From positions 1-19,663 of the forward strand of contig CALBSZ010000260.1 of assembly GCA_937967665.1 (NCBI GenBank): a stretch of DNA of 19,663 bases, given 5' to 3'. Every line of letters starts with the position of its first letter. Positions within the stretch are counted from its first letter, which is position 1. The DNA is from an uncultured Planctomycetaceae bacterium (lineage in GTDB: Bacteria > Planctomycetota > Planctomycetia > Pirellulales > Pirellulaceae). Under the pieces are notes generated by a model. The model was not told the DNA's origin and searched no databases. It was given only the letters and a program-made list of their open reading frames with translations. Below are positions 1 to 11,000 of the stretch, piece after piece. Both the position numbers and the translations under genes were made by a program.

Positions 1-84
1 ATATCGGCAAATCCGTCCTGGTCAAAGTCCGCGACGACAACGTCCTGGCTGCCTAAGTCGACCTCCAATGGCGATCCCGGTATT

Positions 85-350
85 TCAACCAGGCGATTTC
101 CCGCGGGAAACGTGACCGTTTGAACGGCCGAGATTTCCACGAGTACGGCGTACTCGTGTTCGGCAAGTCCGGCGAACTGGAACGTACCATCCGGTTCCGT
201 TGTCTGAGAACTGTCTGTCGGATCACGGCGGCCGTTGTCGTTCAAGTCGAGGAATACAATGACGTTCGCCAAACCGTCTTCATTCGCGTCTCGTTGTCCG
301 TTGTTGTTCGCGTCATCAAATACCAGGCCGCGGATGCTCCCCGTTCCGAC
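85..350 (-). other. Third SdrD-B-like domain (after the TAG)
   Basis: Reads SIRGLVFDDANNNGQRDANE, GLANVIVFLDLNDNGRRD, PDGTFQFAGLAEHEYAVLVE. It is the usual two-loop calcium pattern of the family. It is followed at the window edge by DVVVADFDQDGFAD, the typical start of an FG-GAP/VCBS integrin-like repeat, so more propeller-like sequence probably follows to the left. Confidence 0.78.
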
Positions 351-359
351 GCCTCCCGC

Positions 360-740
360 GCCGGGGTTGCGGTTGCCGAAGTCAACGTCGGTGATGGTGT
401 CGGCCGGGCCAACGGTAATCGCATGCGTTTCGACCGGCTGCGGGAACGTTTGCTCCCATCCATCTTTCGGTACCTGGGTTACCTGATAGCTTTGCAGCGG
501 CGGCACCTCCGCAATCGTGTAGGCACCATTCACGCCCGTGATCGCGCAGAGTTCCACTGCGTCTTCGTCACACACGTTCTCTACACCATTGCTATCCAGG
601 ATGCCATTTCCGTCTACGTCCAGGAACACGATCCAATCCGCCAGGCCAGGTTCGTCCGCGGAGCGGATTTGATCGCCGTCGAGATCATTAAACACCTCAC
701 CGCGTACTTCCGCCGGAATCGCTCGATTGCCGAAGTCGAT
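360..740 (-). other. SdrD-B-like domain with an inserted cysteine loop (after the TAG)
   Basis: Reads VRGEVFNDLDGDQIRSADEP, GLADWIVFLDVDGNGILD, then an insertion ENVCDEDAVELCAITG, then GAYTIAEVPPLQSYQV and GWEQTFP, ending DVDFGNRNPG. The two cysteines lie eight residues apart in an inserted loop and could form a disulphide; cysteine is otherwise rare in this protein. Confidence 0.75.
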
Positions 741-809
741 GCCGGTGACAATCGCGGCAACTCCAGGTTCGACGATCCAGACACCGTCGTCGGGAATGGC
801 GATGGCTTG

Positions 810-965
810 CAGTGGAGGCGGCGGCAAGAATGGCTGCGGCGGAGGCGGTGGCACGAACAGGTCGGGTTCCGACGTTTGACCCGATTGATCGTCCTCGGGA
901 GGCGTTGGCGTCGGACTGCCCGGAGTATCCTCGGCGGGTGGTGGTGGATGCGAGCCTTCCGCCAA
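810..965 (-). other. Proline-rich linker after module 8
   Basis: The frame after module 8 reads AEGSHPPPPAEDTPGSPTPT, an acidic DDQSGQTSEPD stretch, then FVPPPPPQPFLPPPPLQAI. Low-complexity Pro/Glu/Thr linkers of this kind separate surface domains. It lies downstream of the TAG. Confidence 0.8.
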
Positions 966-2090
966 TTCAAATGCCCCGATATCCGCGCTTGCCGTCATGT
1001 CGCCGTTGCCATCTTGCACACGCGGTTCGCCGCGTTGATCGGTCGCGGGCGCGGCCGCGTTGTCACCGGCATCGATGGCCGGACTGTTCGGCAGTAGCGC
1101 ATGGGTCCTTGTGAACCCGCCGTTGTCTTGCAGGGGGCCCAGCATGGCCTGCAGCGGAGTCAACGTGGAACCGGCCAGGTCGTTGGGCTGTGTAAAACTG
1201 GTGACGGCACCGACATCTCCGATCAGGTTGTAATCGAGCGAATCAAAATCGCCGTCGCCGTGAAGGTCGGCGTCGGTGCCTCCAGCGGACAAAACGTTTT
1301 GAGCGATGATGGAACTATGCACCGCCACAAAACCAAAGTTGGCAATCCCGCCGCCGTCGCCGTCAGAATCGTTGTTCGTGATCGTGCTGCGATCAATACT
1401 CAAATCCGCTTCGTTCAGTATTCCCGCACCCAAACTGGCCGCATTGGTGGATACCGTGGATTGCTCGAGCGATACGCTGTCGCCGCTGGAAACCGCTAAC
1501 CCGCCACCAGTCGTGGCAGCGTTTTCAGAAAGTGTTGTTCGAGTCATCAACACAGTACCACCGTCAACGGCGATACCGCCACCGTTGAAGGCCGCGTGCT
1601 GAGAAATGGACGCTTCTTCCAGAGTAAACGAGGGACCTGAAGTGTGAATGCCGCCACCGCTCCCATCGGTTTCGTTCTCCTTCAGCGTACTTCGCCGAAT
1701 GGCGAGCGTGCCTTCGTTCAAGATCGCCCCGCCATCGCTCCCCGTGACATTGCCGCCCATGAGTGTTGCATCGATGATGGTAAGGTTGCCGCTGGAGAGG
1801 ACGTGGAAGAGCCGGTCGTCTAAGCCACTGGCGTCAAGCGTCGTGTATTCGGCCCCGACGCCAACGAGGGTGATGGTGGAACTGATGTCAAGATCACCAG
1901 CGTTCGCGTCATCGTCGCTGCCCGGCAGCGACAAGGTATAGACTCCGTTGCCCAGCACGATCGTCTTGCCGTCGTTGTCGTGGTTCGCCTGCATGATGGC
2001 GGCGCGGAGGGTAGTGCGCTACTGGTCGTCTTCGGACACGCCGTCCAACAAATCGTCATCCACGCCGTCCGCCGTGTTTTCCGCGAAGAA
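966..2090 (-). repeat. CSLREA / beta-helix / anchor-Q module 8, split by TAG
   Basis: Opens FFAENTADGVDDDLLDG, like the opening of module 1 (DDDLLDG), then DDQ, the TAG, and RTTLRAAIMQANH in the same frame. Further on are KTIVLGNGVYTLSLPGSDD, GDLDISSTITLVGVGAE, beta-helix turns, then LGPLQDNGGFTRTHALLPN, IDAGD and DIGAFEL. Apart from the stop it is a full-length, normal module, with no sign of frame decay. Confidence 0.88.
2019..2021 (-). other. In-frame TAG interrupting module 8 of the giant gene
   Basis: The minus-strand reading is GAC GAC CAG TAG CGC ACT ACC CTC. It falls between DDQ and RTTLRAA, inside the conserved CSLREA-type motif. The aligned residue is Gly in modules 2 to 6 and Asp in module 1. 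Neither a GGN nor a GAT codon becomes TAG by one substitution, so either the ancestral residue differed or more than one base changed. Confidence 0.95.
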
Positions 2091-5000
2091 ACCGTTGCGA
2101 ATTGCTTCGACCGCGCCGATGTCCATGACAGCGGTACCGTCGCCGTCACCGTCCAGGATCCGTGGAACGCTCCGCTGGTCGACCAACAAGACGCTTGTGC
2201 CATTTCCTGCATCGACCGCGGGACTCGTCAACTGGGGATCGCCCAAGTCAATGTTGGGAGAATGCGTGGGTGTTGTTCCGTGATTGAGTTGCAGGAGGCC
2301 CAGCCTCGCGTCCACTTCGCTTCCCGTCGATCCAAAAATGTCGTCCATTTCAACGAGAAAACCCGTGGAGCCGTCGGCGTTGCCGATGAGGTTGTTCCCT
2401 TGCGAGTTGAAGCTTCCGTCGACGTCGGGCGAAACGGATTCATTCGTCGTCACGTTCGCGGCAACAATCGTATTGCGGATGTTAAGCGCACCGCCATCGA
2501 CATAAATGCCCCCGCCTTGAGAATAAGCCGTATTCAGTGTGATCGTTGCGGAATCGAGCGATAACGTACCCGACTTATTGTAGGTCCCGCCGCCATCGCG
2601 ATTACTGACTGAACCGACGGTGGCATTGCCAGAAAAGGTTGCCTGTTGGATCATTGTGACGCCGTCGTTGTAAACTCCGGCGCCCTTGTCCGCCTGATTC
2701 GCGACGATCGTGCTGTTCGTCAATCGAACCGTCCCGGTGCTGGTATTGCGAATCGCGCCGCCCGAGTTATCCGCGAGCGAATTCTGGATGACGGTATCTT
2801 CGATCACCAGGGTGCCGTCATTAAGGAATCCGCCGCCGTCGCCAAAACTACCGCTGCCGCTGGCATGACCGCCATCAATCGTGACGCCCGAAATCTTTAG
2901 CAGGATCCCGCTGCTGATTTGAAACGCACGATCACCAAGACCAGCGGCAGCGATCGTCGTCACGTCGGCGCCGGCGCCGACGATGTGTAAATGATCGGCA
3001 ATGTCCAAGTCGCCCGTCTGCGCCGCGTCCTCATTACTGCCGGATAGATCGAGGACATACGTACCTGGCGGCAAGATCACCGTGTCGATCAGGTTCGTTG
3101 TTGCGTTCGCCTGGATGATTGCGGCGCGCAAGCTGCCGGCTGCCGTCGAATCCGTTTCGCTAGATACCGTAACTGTTGTTCCGGTGCGATCCAGTTCGGC
3201 AGCACCAATGTCGACATTGTCGATCGCGTCGAAGTTGCCGTCGCGAATGCGCCCCGAACCCAGTTGGTCGGTCGCGGATGCCAGGGAGTCGTGTCCAGCA
3301 TCGATGACCGGGCTGCCAAGTTGAGGCAGGCGCGTTTGCCCAAGACCTCCATTGTCTTGCAACGGGCCCAGCAGCGGATCGAGCGGCGTGGTGTCATCGC
3401 CGACCTGATCGCCGTTCTCGCCATGCACGAATCCGGTTGCCGCGGTGGCGTCGCCGATGAAATTGTTGCCCAGGGTAACGAACGTGCCGAACACGTCCGG
3501 TCCCATGTCTGCCCAGTTGTCAGCAATGATGGTATTCCCCAGACGGACCGTGCCGCCCGACTGGTAGATACCGCCGCCGACATCGTTGCCGCCGCTGGTG
3601 TTGTTGGTGATTGTGGTGTTGATTACCGTCGTCTCGCCCCCTCGGGTGTGGATCGCGCCGCCACTGCGTCCGCCGCTGCTATTGTTCACGAACGTACTGT
3701 TTCGAACGTCGAGCATTCCATCGGTCGTAATGCCGCCCCCTCCGGACAAACCCGTGTTGCCGTCGAATGTCGAACGCGAAACGGAAGCGACTGCCGAAGG
3801 CCCGACGTAAATCCCACCTGACGAACTGCCGGATCCGGAAATGTTCGTGCGAAATACGGAATCCTGAACGTCCAGCGTGGTGTCGTTTTGCAGGAAGACA
3901 CCGCCGGCAACGCCAGAGCCACCACGATTCGCCTCCAGCGTGCTTCGCAACACTTCGACGCTTCCTCCGCTGGAAAAGATGCCCGCACCGTTTTCCGCGA
4001 AGTTGTCCAGAATGATCGCGTCAACAATCCTCAAATCGCCGGCGGTCCGAATACCACCACCGCTATCGCTGGTTCCCGGATTGCCTTTCGTCACCGTGAC
4101 GCCGGTAACTTCGAGTGACGTGTCTGTGAAGACGTGAAAGACGCGATCGACCTCGTTGCCGTCAATCACGGTCGTGTTCGCATCGCTGCCGACGATCGTC
4201 AAATCGTCGGTAATATCAAAGTCACCGTTTGCTGCGTTGTCTTCTCCACGGCCACCGAGCGAGATTGTGTACGTGCCATCCGTGACGAAAATGATTTGTC
4301 GACCAGGAAGCGCACTCGCCGCAATGATTGCCGCCCGAAGCGTTACATTCCCCGTCGCCTCTGCAACATGCCCGTCGTTCGGTGTTGCATCAACCGTGTC
4401 ACTTGTGCTATCCACAAACAGTGCGAATTCGACAGCGCCGATGTCCGCAACATCGATCATGTCACCGTTACCATCCAAAGTCCGCAGTGAGCCACGTTGA
4501 TCAAACATTGACGCGCCTACGCTGTTTCCGGCGTCAATTACCGGGCTGCCAAACAGCGGCGCGTGAGTCAACGTCAGGCCGCCGTTGTCTTGAAGGGGAC
4601 CGAGCAGTGGATCGAGCGGATCGGCGGCAGTACCAGTCTGATCGTGGTTGACACCGTTGGTGATTCCTACCACAGCATCAGCGTTGCCAACCCAGTTGTA
4701 GCCGGACGATGTAACGGTCCCGTTGAGGTCAATGCCGTTGTCGGCTACGATGGCTGAGTGCAAATTTGCCGTCGCTCCGCTTTCGACAAATACGCCATCC
4801 GTAGCTGGCCCTGAATTGCTGACGACCGTGCCGCGCGTGAGTATTAGCGAGCCGCTGCCCTCCACTGAGATGCCACCCGTCGAGGAAGTCGCCAGATTCG
4901 ACGAGATGGTAATGTTCGTGACCTCGATGTTGCCCACGGATCGAATCGCGCCACCCGTTCCCCCAGGATTGCCGCTGCCCGTGGACCCGAACCACCCCAC

Positions 5001-8000
5001 GGTCGTGGAACTGCCGACGTTAATAGCGCCACCGTTCCCAGTTGCCGTATTGGCTGTCAGTGAGCTGTCGCGAACCTCGATCAAACTTGAATTGGCCTGG
5101 ATTGCACCACCGCGCGTGGCAGCATTGCCCTCAAAGAGCGTCCGTTCGATCGTGACATTGGAGGTCAGTCCCAGTGCATAAAGGCCTCCACCATCACTCG
5201 TGGTCGAATCGTTATCTGAAACGACGCTATCGCGAATTGTAAGGCTTGCTCCGTTGAATCGAATTCCGCCGCCGCCGGTTGATGTAATCCCACCAGTGAT
5301 CGTTACGCTTTGCAGGTCCAATGTCGCAGCCGGGAGAACGTCGAATACTCGATCTGCATTTCCAGTTGCGTCAATTACCGTCGTTGCCGCGTCAATTCCG
5401 ATTAGCGTAATGTCGCCCGTTATGTCCAGGTCACCATTGAGATTGGCATTATCTCCGTTTCCGAAGAGTGTCAATCGATAGTTGCCCTTTGGAAGCACGA
5501 TCGTTTTTGCGGTTCCGAGCGCGTTGGACTCCATGATGGCTGCTCGAAGTGTCGCATTCCCGTCAGCGTCGGCGGCCAGCCCGTCGCCTGGGTTCGCGTC
5601 GACCGTGTCGAGTGTACTGTCGACAAGGAAGCCGTCGATGAACTCAACGGCGCCGATATCGACCGTTGCTGAGTCGTCGTTGTCGCCGTCCAGCATGCGG
5701 ACAACACCTCGCTGATCGAATTCCGGCGCGAGCGTTCCGTCACCTGCGTCCACCGCGGGACTGCTGTTCGCCGAGATCGCATGAGTCAGCGTAGGCCCTC
5801 CGTTGTCCGCCAGCGGGCCGAGCAGGGGATTGATCACGCCGGTTCCGCTGCTATCGCCAAGCAGATCGCCCTGTCCACTGTCAAAACCGGTCGCGAGCCC
5901 CACGTCTCCGATCAGGTTGTGGCCAGCGGACGCGAACGCACCGGCCACGTCCGGACCGTTAGCAGACATGTTCTTGGCGATGATCGAGTTGGCCACGGCA
6001 GGCGTCCGCAGCAGGTTATTGAAACCGCCGCCTTTGGTGGTCGCCGCATTGTCCGTCACGGTGACGAAAGCCAGGCTCACATCGGCGTCGTTATTGTGCA
6101 GGCCGCCGCCTCGATCAGCCGTGTTGGCCGAGAAAGTGCTCGTGGAAATCGTAACATCACCCTGCGAAACATAGATGCCACCCCCATTGCCCACCGACGC
6201 CACGTTGTTGCTGAACGTACTGGTTTCGATCGTGGCAATGCCGTTCGAGTAATAGATCCCGCCGCCGTTGTTCTGGGTGGCCGAGTTTCCATCGAACGTA
6301 GTCGCCGCGACTTCCAGCCCGCCGTTGGAAATGTAGATACCCCCGCCGTTTCCCGCAGTGTTATTGGAAATCGTTGAGTCGGCAATTGCTACGGAACCGT
6401 TCACCGCGGCAAAGATCCCGCCACCCACCAGTGCGGACGTATTGTTCGCAATCTCCACATCCTTCACGTTCAGGTGTCCCTCCGTACGAATGGCACCGCC
6501 GTTTCCTGTCGTTTCGCCACCTGTGATCGTCAGTCCCTGAACATTCAAAGTTCGCTGGTAGGTCGTTACTTCAAAAACGCGGTCGATCGTATCCGCGTCG
6601 ATGATCGTACTTCCCGCGCCCGTTCCGATGATGGTCAGATGTTCCGTAACGTCCAGGTCCCCGGTGGCTGCGAAGTCTTCGTCGATTCCCATGCGCGTCA
6701 ACTTAAACGTCCCCGCCGGCACGATAATCGTGTCCGCCAGGGCGTCCGCATTCGCCTCCATGATCGCCGCCCGCAGCGAAGTATTGCCAAGAGCATCCTG
6801 GGCCACCCCATCCCCGACATTGGCATCCACGGTATCCGCGAAACTATTCACCACAAACGCGCTCGGATCAAAATACTCGACCGCGCCGATATCCACCGTG
6901 ACCGTCCCGTCACCGTCCCCGTCCAAGCTTCGCGGCAAACTCCTTTGATCCGTAATCGCGACTCCTGAATTGTTACCCGCATCAATCACCGGGCTCCCCG
7001 CCAGCGGCGCATGCGTCAAAGTCGTCCCGCCATTGTCTTGCAGCGGCCCGAGCAGCGGGGCAATTGTCCCGCTACCGGCACTATCGCCGACATGATCGCC
7101 ATTTTCACCGTCTTGCAGTCCAGTTGCTCCGCCGATATCACCGACGAAGTTGCTTCCCAGCGAACGATACGTGGACCCCGATAAATCCGGATCGGCGATG
7201 CTTGCCGTGTTGGCTGCAATCACGGAGTTGCGCAGATTCACGACCGCGGAATTAGAAGTGATACCGCCGGCAGTCGACGCTTGATTCGTCGTCACCGTTA
7301 CATTGTCAAGTGTCGCCGAGCCAAAACTGCTCAACATCCCGCCGCCCGCACCAGTAGCAATATTCCCAGAAAGCGTGACATTCGTGAGTGATACGTCGCC
7401 GTCACGACTCCAAATGCCGGCACCATCACTCGCGTGATTGCCATAAATGGACGAATCGGAGATTCTGAGGTCGGAGAGTGTTGAGTCACTCGAAATCCCG
7501 CCGCCGCCACTATCGGCCGTGTTGTCACGAATCGTACTGCGATAGATTTCGACCTGGCTGTCCTGTAGGGCAATTGCGCCGCCACTCGACGCCTCGTTCT
7601 GTTCAAACACGCTATCTCGAACCACGGTCGCAGCTCCTGTGCCGTTGCGCAGGGCCCCGCCGCTTGTACTCGCCGTATTCCCAGTGAACGACGCGCCCGT
7701 AATATCAAGCGTCGCACCACTACTGGAGTGATTCAGAATTCCCGCCCCCAAACGCGCCGAGTTGTCACTAAAGCTTGTATTCGTAACAACGATCGCTCCC
7801 CAGTTCGCAACACCACCTCCATCGAGACTCGCCATGTTGTTTTGGACGCTTCCGCCCTGAAGTGACACCGTTCCGTTGTTGTTATACAGCCCACCTCCGT
7901 CCTGATCCGTAGTATTCTGCGACAGAACCGCGTCGACCAAAGTCAAGGTTCCGTCATTACGGATGCCGCCGCCGTGTTCACCGACTGCGCTGCCGTTACG

Positions 8001-11000
8001 CACCGTCAGATTTTGAAGCGTGGCATGTACACCGGGCAGTACGTGGAAAACTCGATCTAGTTGTTGGCCATCGATTACGGTCGATCCGGAACCCGCTCCA
8101 ATGATCAATAACGCATCGGCAATATCGAGATCGCCGGTTTCACTATCGTTTTCAGCAGTACCCGGAAGTGTCAGTGAATAGGTACCGGGCCCCAGAACAA
8201 TAATGTCGTCACCAGGCCGGGCATTCGCTTCCTGAATCGAGGCTCGCAACGTTGCTTTACCTGTCCCGTCATCAACGACACCATTTCCCGGATTCGCATC
8301 CGTCGCATCGGCCGTATCCGTCACATAGAATGTCTTGGTGAGCGTCAAGCCGCTATCGCTATAGATCGGAGTCAGAGCCGCTCCTCCGCCAAACGTGGTG
8401 CCGCTATATGTGGCGAAGTCTCCCACACGCGCACCAAAGGGAACCACGTCGAAATTGTCACCAATCGCCGGTACAAACCCGTTGATAAGTGAGATGTCCA
8501 GCAACCCGTCAAGCGTTGCGACTCCGCTCACTACGAGCTGATCATGCTCCGTTCCGGGGTCCAGGCCGCCGATATCTATTTCGAGAGTGCCGGTGGACGT
8601 TTGTGTATAGTCGCCGTCGATGGTCAGGGTATCTGAATTGTTGCCGGGGTTTGACGATTCGCCGATCAAGATACCGCCGGAATTGATGACGTTGCCCGTG
8701 ACGGTTCCGTTGCCGAACAGCTTACTGTTGCTGTCAAAGGAGAGCGTTCCGCCGGTGATGGTTCCTCCCAGGTTCATGCCGATGTTGGCACTTTCGATCG
8801 ATATGTTGCTGCCGAGTCGAAGCTCGCCGCCAGTTGCCGCGCCGCCGTTCGTAGCTGTGTCGCCGGTGCCGATCCAACTCTGCAGCGACGACATGTCCAA
8901 AACACTACCCGCATCGTGGGCGTCGAAATCCTGCTTCCCGCCTGTGATCGTTAACAGAGAACTCATGTCGATTAGCGCACCGGTCCGCACACCGACGTCT
9001 AATGTGCTATTCGCTCCGCCCTGAATGGTCGTCAAGCTCGGGAAATGGACGCGTGTTCCGGCATCCCTGGCAATGATGTGCACCGCGTCTCCCGAACCGC
9101 CGCTGTACGACTGCAATGCGGGGAATGTGAACTCTTCCCCTGCCGTGAATTCCATTTGCACGCCGGTCATCGACTGCAGGCTGTCGATATTGATGGCGCC
9201 GCCGTCACTTACTGTGAATCTGGACTTGGCCGTGGCGTCGTTGTCGGTCCAACTTAGCAGTGCCGGCATATCAACCAGACTGCCAGAACCGACGCTGCGC
9301 AGATCGACATTGCGCGTCATGGTTTCCAATCGGGGCATGACGATCCCACCACCGTTCGTAGCCGATACGTTCATACCGAAACCACTGCGGCCGCCGGCGA
9401 TCGAGTTCAACGCGGGAAGTGCGATGAGGCTTCCCGCATCCGTGGCTACGACGTCGGAAGATTCCAGCGTGTTCGCGTCGATCGACTGCAATGACGGCAA
9501 ACGCAGTTGCAGCCCGTCTTCAACGCGAATGGATACGTTGGAAATAGTTTGCAACTCGTTCAGTTCCACCTTCCCGCCATCGGTCAACTGCAGTTCCGAC
9601 TTCGCGCCGGCTCGGTTATCGACCCACGACGTGAGCAGGTTCGCTCGAATGAGGCTTCCACTGCCGGTGGAGATCAGGTGCGTGTTCTTGCTGTTGATCC
9701 CCTGCAGCGCGCCAAACTCGACCACTCCACCGTTGGTCGCTTGAACGGAAAATTGCCAGGCACCGTCCGCGCCGTTGAGAGCGGTCATGCCATCAAACAG
9801 CAGTCGACTACCGGCACCGTCGGCAGTCAAGTTCGAATTCCTGTCACTCGCTCCGGTGTAGGTGGTGAGCGCCGGCAAATGGACAATCCCGCCGTTGACC
9901 GCAGTGACATTCGTTCCATGGATCGAAGTACTGCCTGTCGCCAACAGGGACCCTTCGGGCCCGCTCGCGCTGATGGATCCCGTGGACGCCGAGAGCGAGC
10001 CGAACAACCGCGACTGCCCAAAGATGAACAGCGTACCACTGGGGTGATTCAACCCGTCGTGAGCATGAAGTCGCCCAACCGAAATGCCACCCACAGGCAG
10101 ATTGACCGTAATCTCTGCGGGATCATCGATCAGCACGTTGGCTCCCGCCGGTGGAACCTGGTCTGTGCTCCAATTAAGCGCATGATCCCAACTGCTTCCA
10201 TCGCCGCCCCCGTCCCAATAGATATCGGTAAACGCGAAAGCGAACGTATCGAGTTCGGCACTAAACGCGGAATCTTCGCCGTGATTCGTGGCGTCGGCAA
10301 AGGCCGCATTGCTACCGGAAGTCTGGTCCCAGGCACGAAAAGTGACGGCATCATCCACAGCGCCGAGGAACCCTGCAGCGGGCAGGAAGCGGATTCGATT
10401 GTCCATGCTGTCCGAAAGCAACAAAGCGTTGGCAGCGTTCACGTCGTCCAGATCCGTCCAGGCGGTTCCTCCATCGGTGCTGTACTGGATCTGACCGTCG
10501 GTTTCGTTGACGGCAGTAATGGCAATGCCCCGAACCGAAATGTCGTCCGAATCAGAAACCCCGAACAGGAACTCGGAGACAGCAACGCCTTCGTTTTCCA
10601 TTTCAGGAACATCTTGCATTTGCAGTGCCCCCAGAATCAGGTCTTCAAGCACCGGCGCGTCGTTGGTTTCAAAACGTTGCGCGAACACGCCGTCGTCGTC
10701 GCCGGGACCGTTGCCGTTCCAGATAACGACGAAATCGCCGCCCGCGTCCATGGCGAGGTGCGGAATCTGTTGCGTTCCGGCTGCGGTGCTGCTGATGCGG
10801 AATTCGTCTCCGATCGGTGTGCCGTCCGCTCGGTAGCGCCTGCCGAAGACGGCACTGCTGCCGTCTATGTCCGCGCCATCACTGGTCCAGGAAATAACGA
10901 ACGGGCCGTCGGGATCGCGGGCTACGTTCACATGTTGTTGATGGCCCGAGGAGACCTGGTTGACTTGAAACTGAATTCCCAACGGAATACCGCCGTCATC

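Larger units (their letters stand above)
1..2018 (-). pseudogene. In-frame C-terminal continuation of the giant surface protein beyond the TAG (partial at window edge)
   Basis: I translated every codon from 2018 down to 3 in the frame of the giant gene and found no further stop (672 codons). The translation resumes exactly where the family motif requires, with RTTLRAAIMQAN, then completes module 8 (ending DIGAFEL near 966). After this come a proline-rich linker, two SdrD-B-like domains and an FG-GAP-like start (VVVADFDQDGFAD) at the edge. The first ATG after the stop (1992-1994) has no ribosome-binding sequence before it and lies inside the motif, so it is unlikely to be an independent gene. 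It is the severed C-terminal part of the gene, or its real C-terminal part if the TAG is an error or is read through. The true end lies left of the window. Confidence 0.85.
8331..10220 (-). other. Beta-solenoid passenger-like region
   Basis: Residues 2197-2826. It opens with a YWDGGGDGSSWDHALNW segment, typical of the starts of such passenger domains. The bulk is about a dozen short repeats following [DN][GA]G..[IV].[LM]P.L.[ST][IYMW], such as GGIVHLPALTTY, AGSLIALPALNSI and GTRVHFPSLTTI. It closes with NSGGILIGESSNPGNNSDTL, IDGDYTQTSTGTLEIDIGG and a HDQLVVSGVATLDGLLDI strand, the form seen at the ends of autotransporter-type passenger regions. This looks like a long right-handed beta-solenoid. 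A membrane beta-barrel is not visible in this window. Confidence 0.65.

Noticed and set aside
120..1097. 325-codon plus-strand open frame near the left edge
   Set aside because: It is the reverse of the continuous surface-protein frame with B-domain motifs; its arginine-rich translation shows no domain.
1992..1994. ATG just after the TAG as an independent gene start
   Set aside because: No ribosome-binding sequence lies before it and it falls within the conserved LRAAIMQAN motif, so the segment is the continuation of the giant gene.
1984..8257. Regularly spaced similar DNA at about 1.2 kb intervals as a possible CRISPR or mobile repeat
   Set aside because: The similarity follows codons of a repeated protein module, and the copies are diverged; there are no identical short direct repeats with unique spacers.
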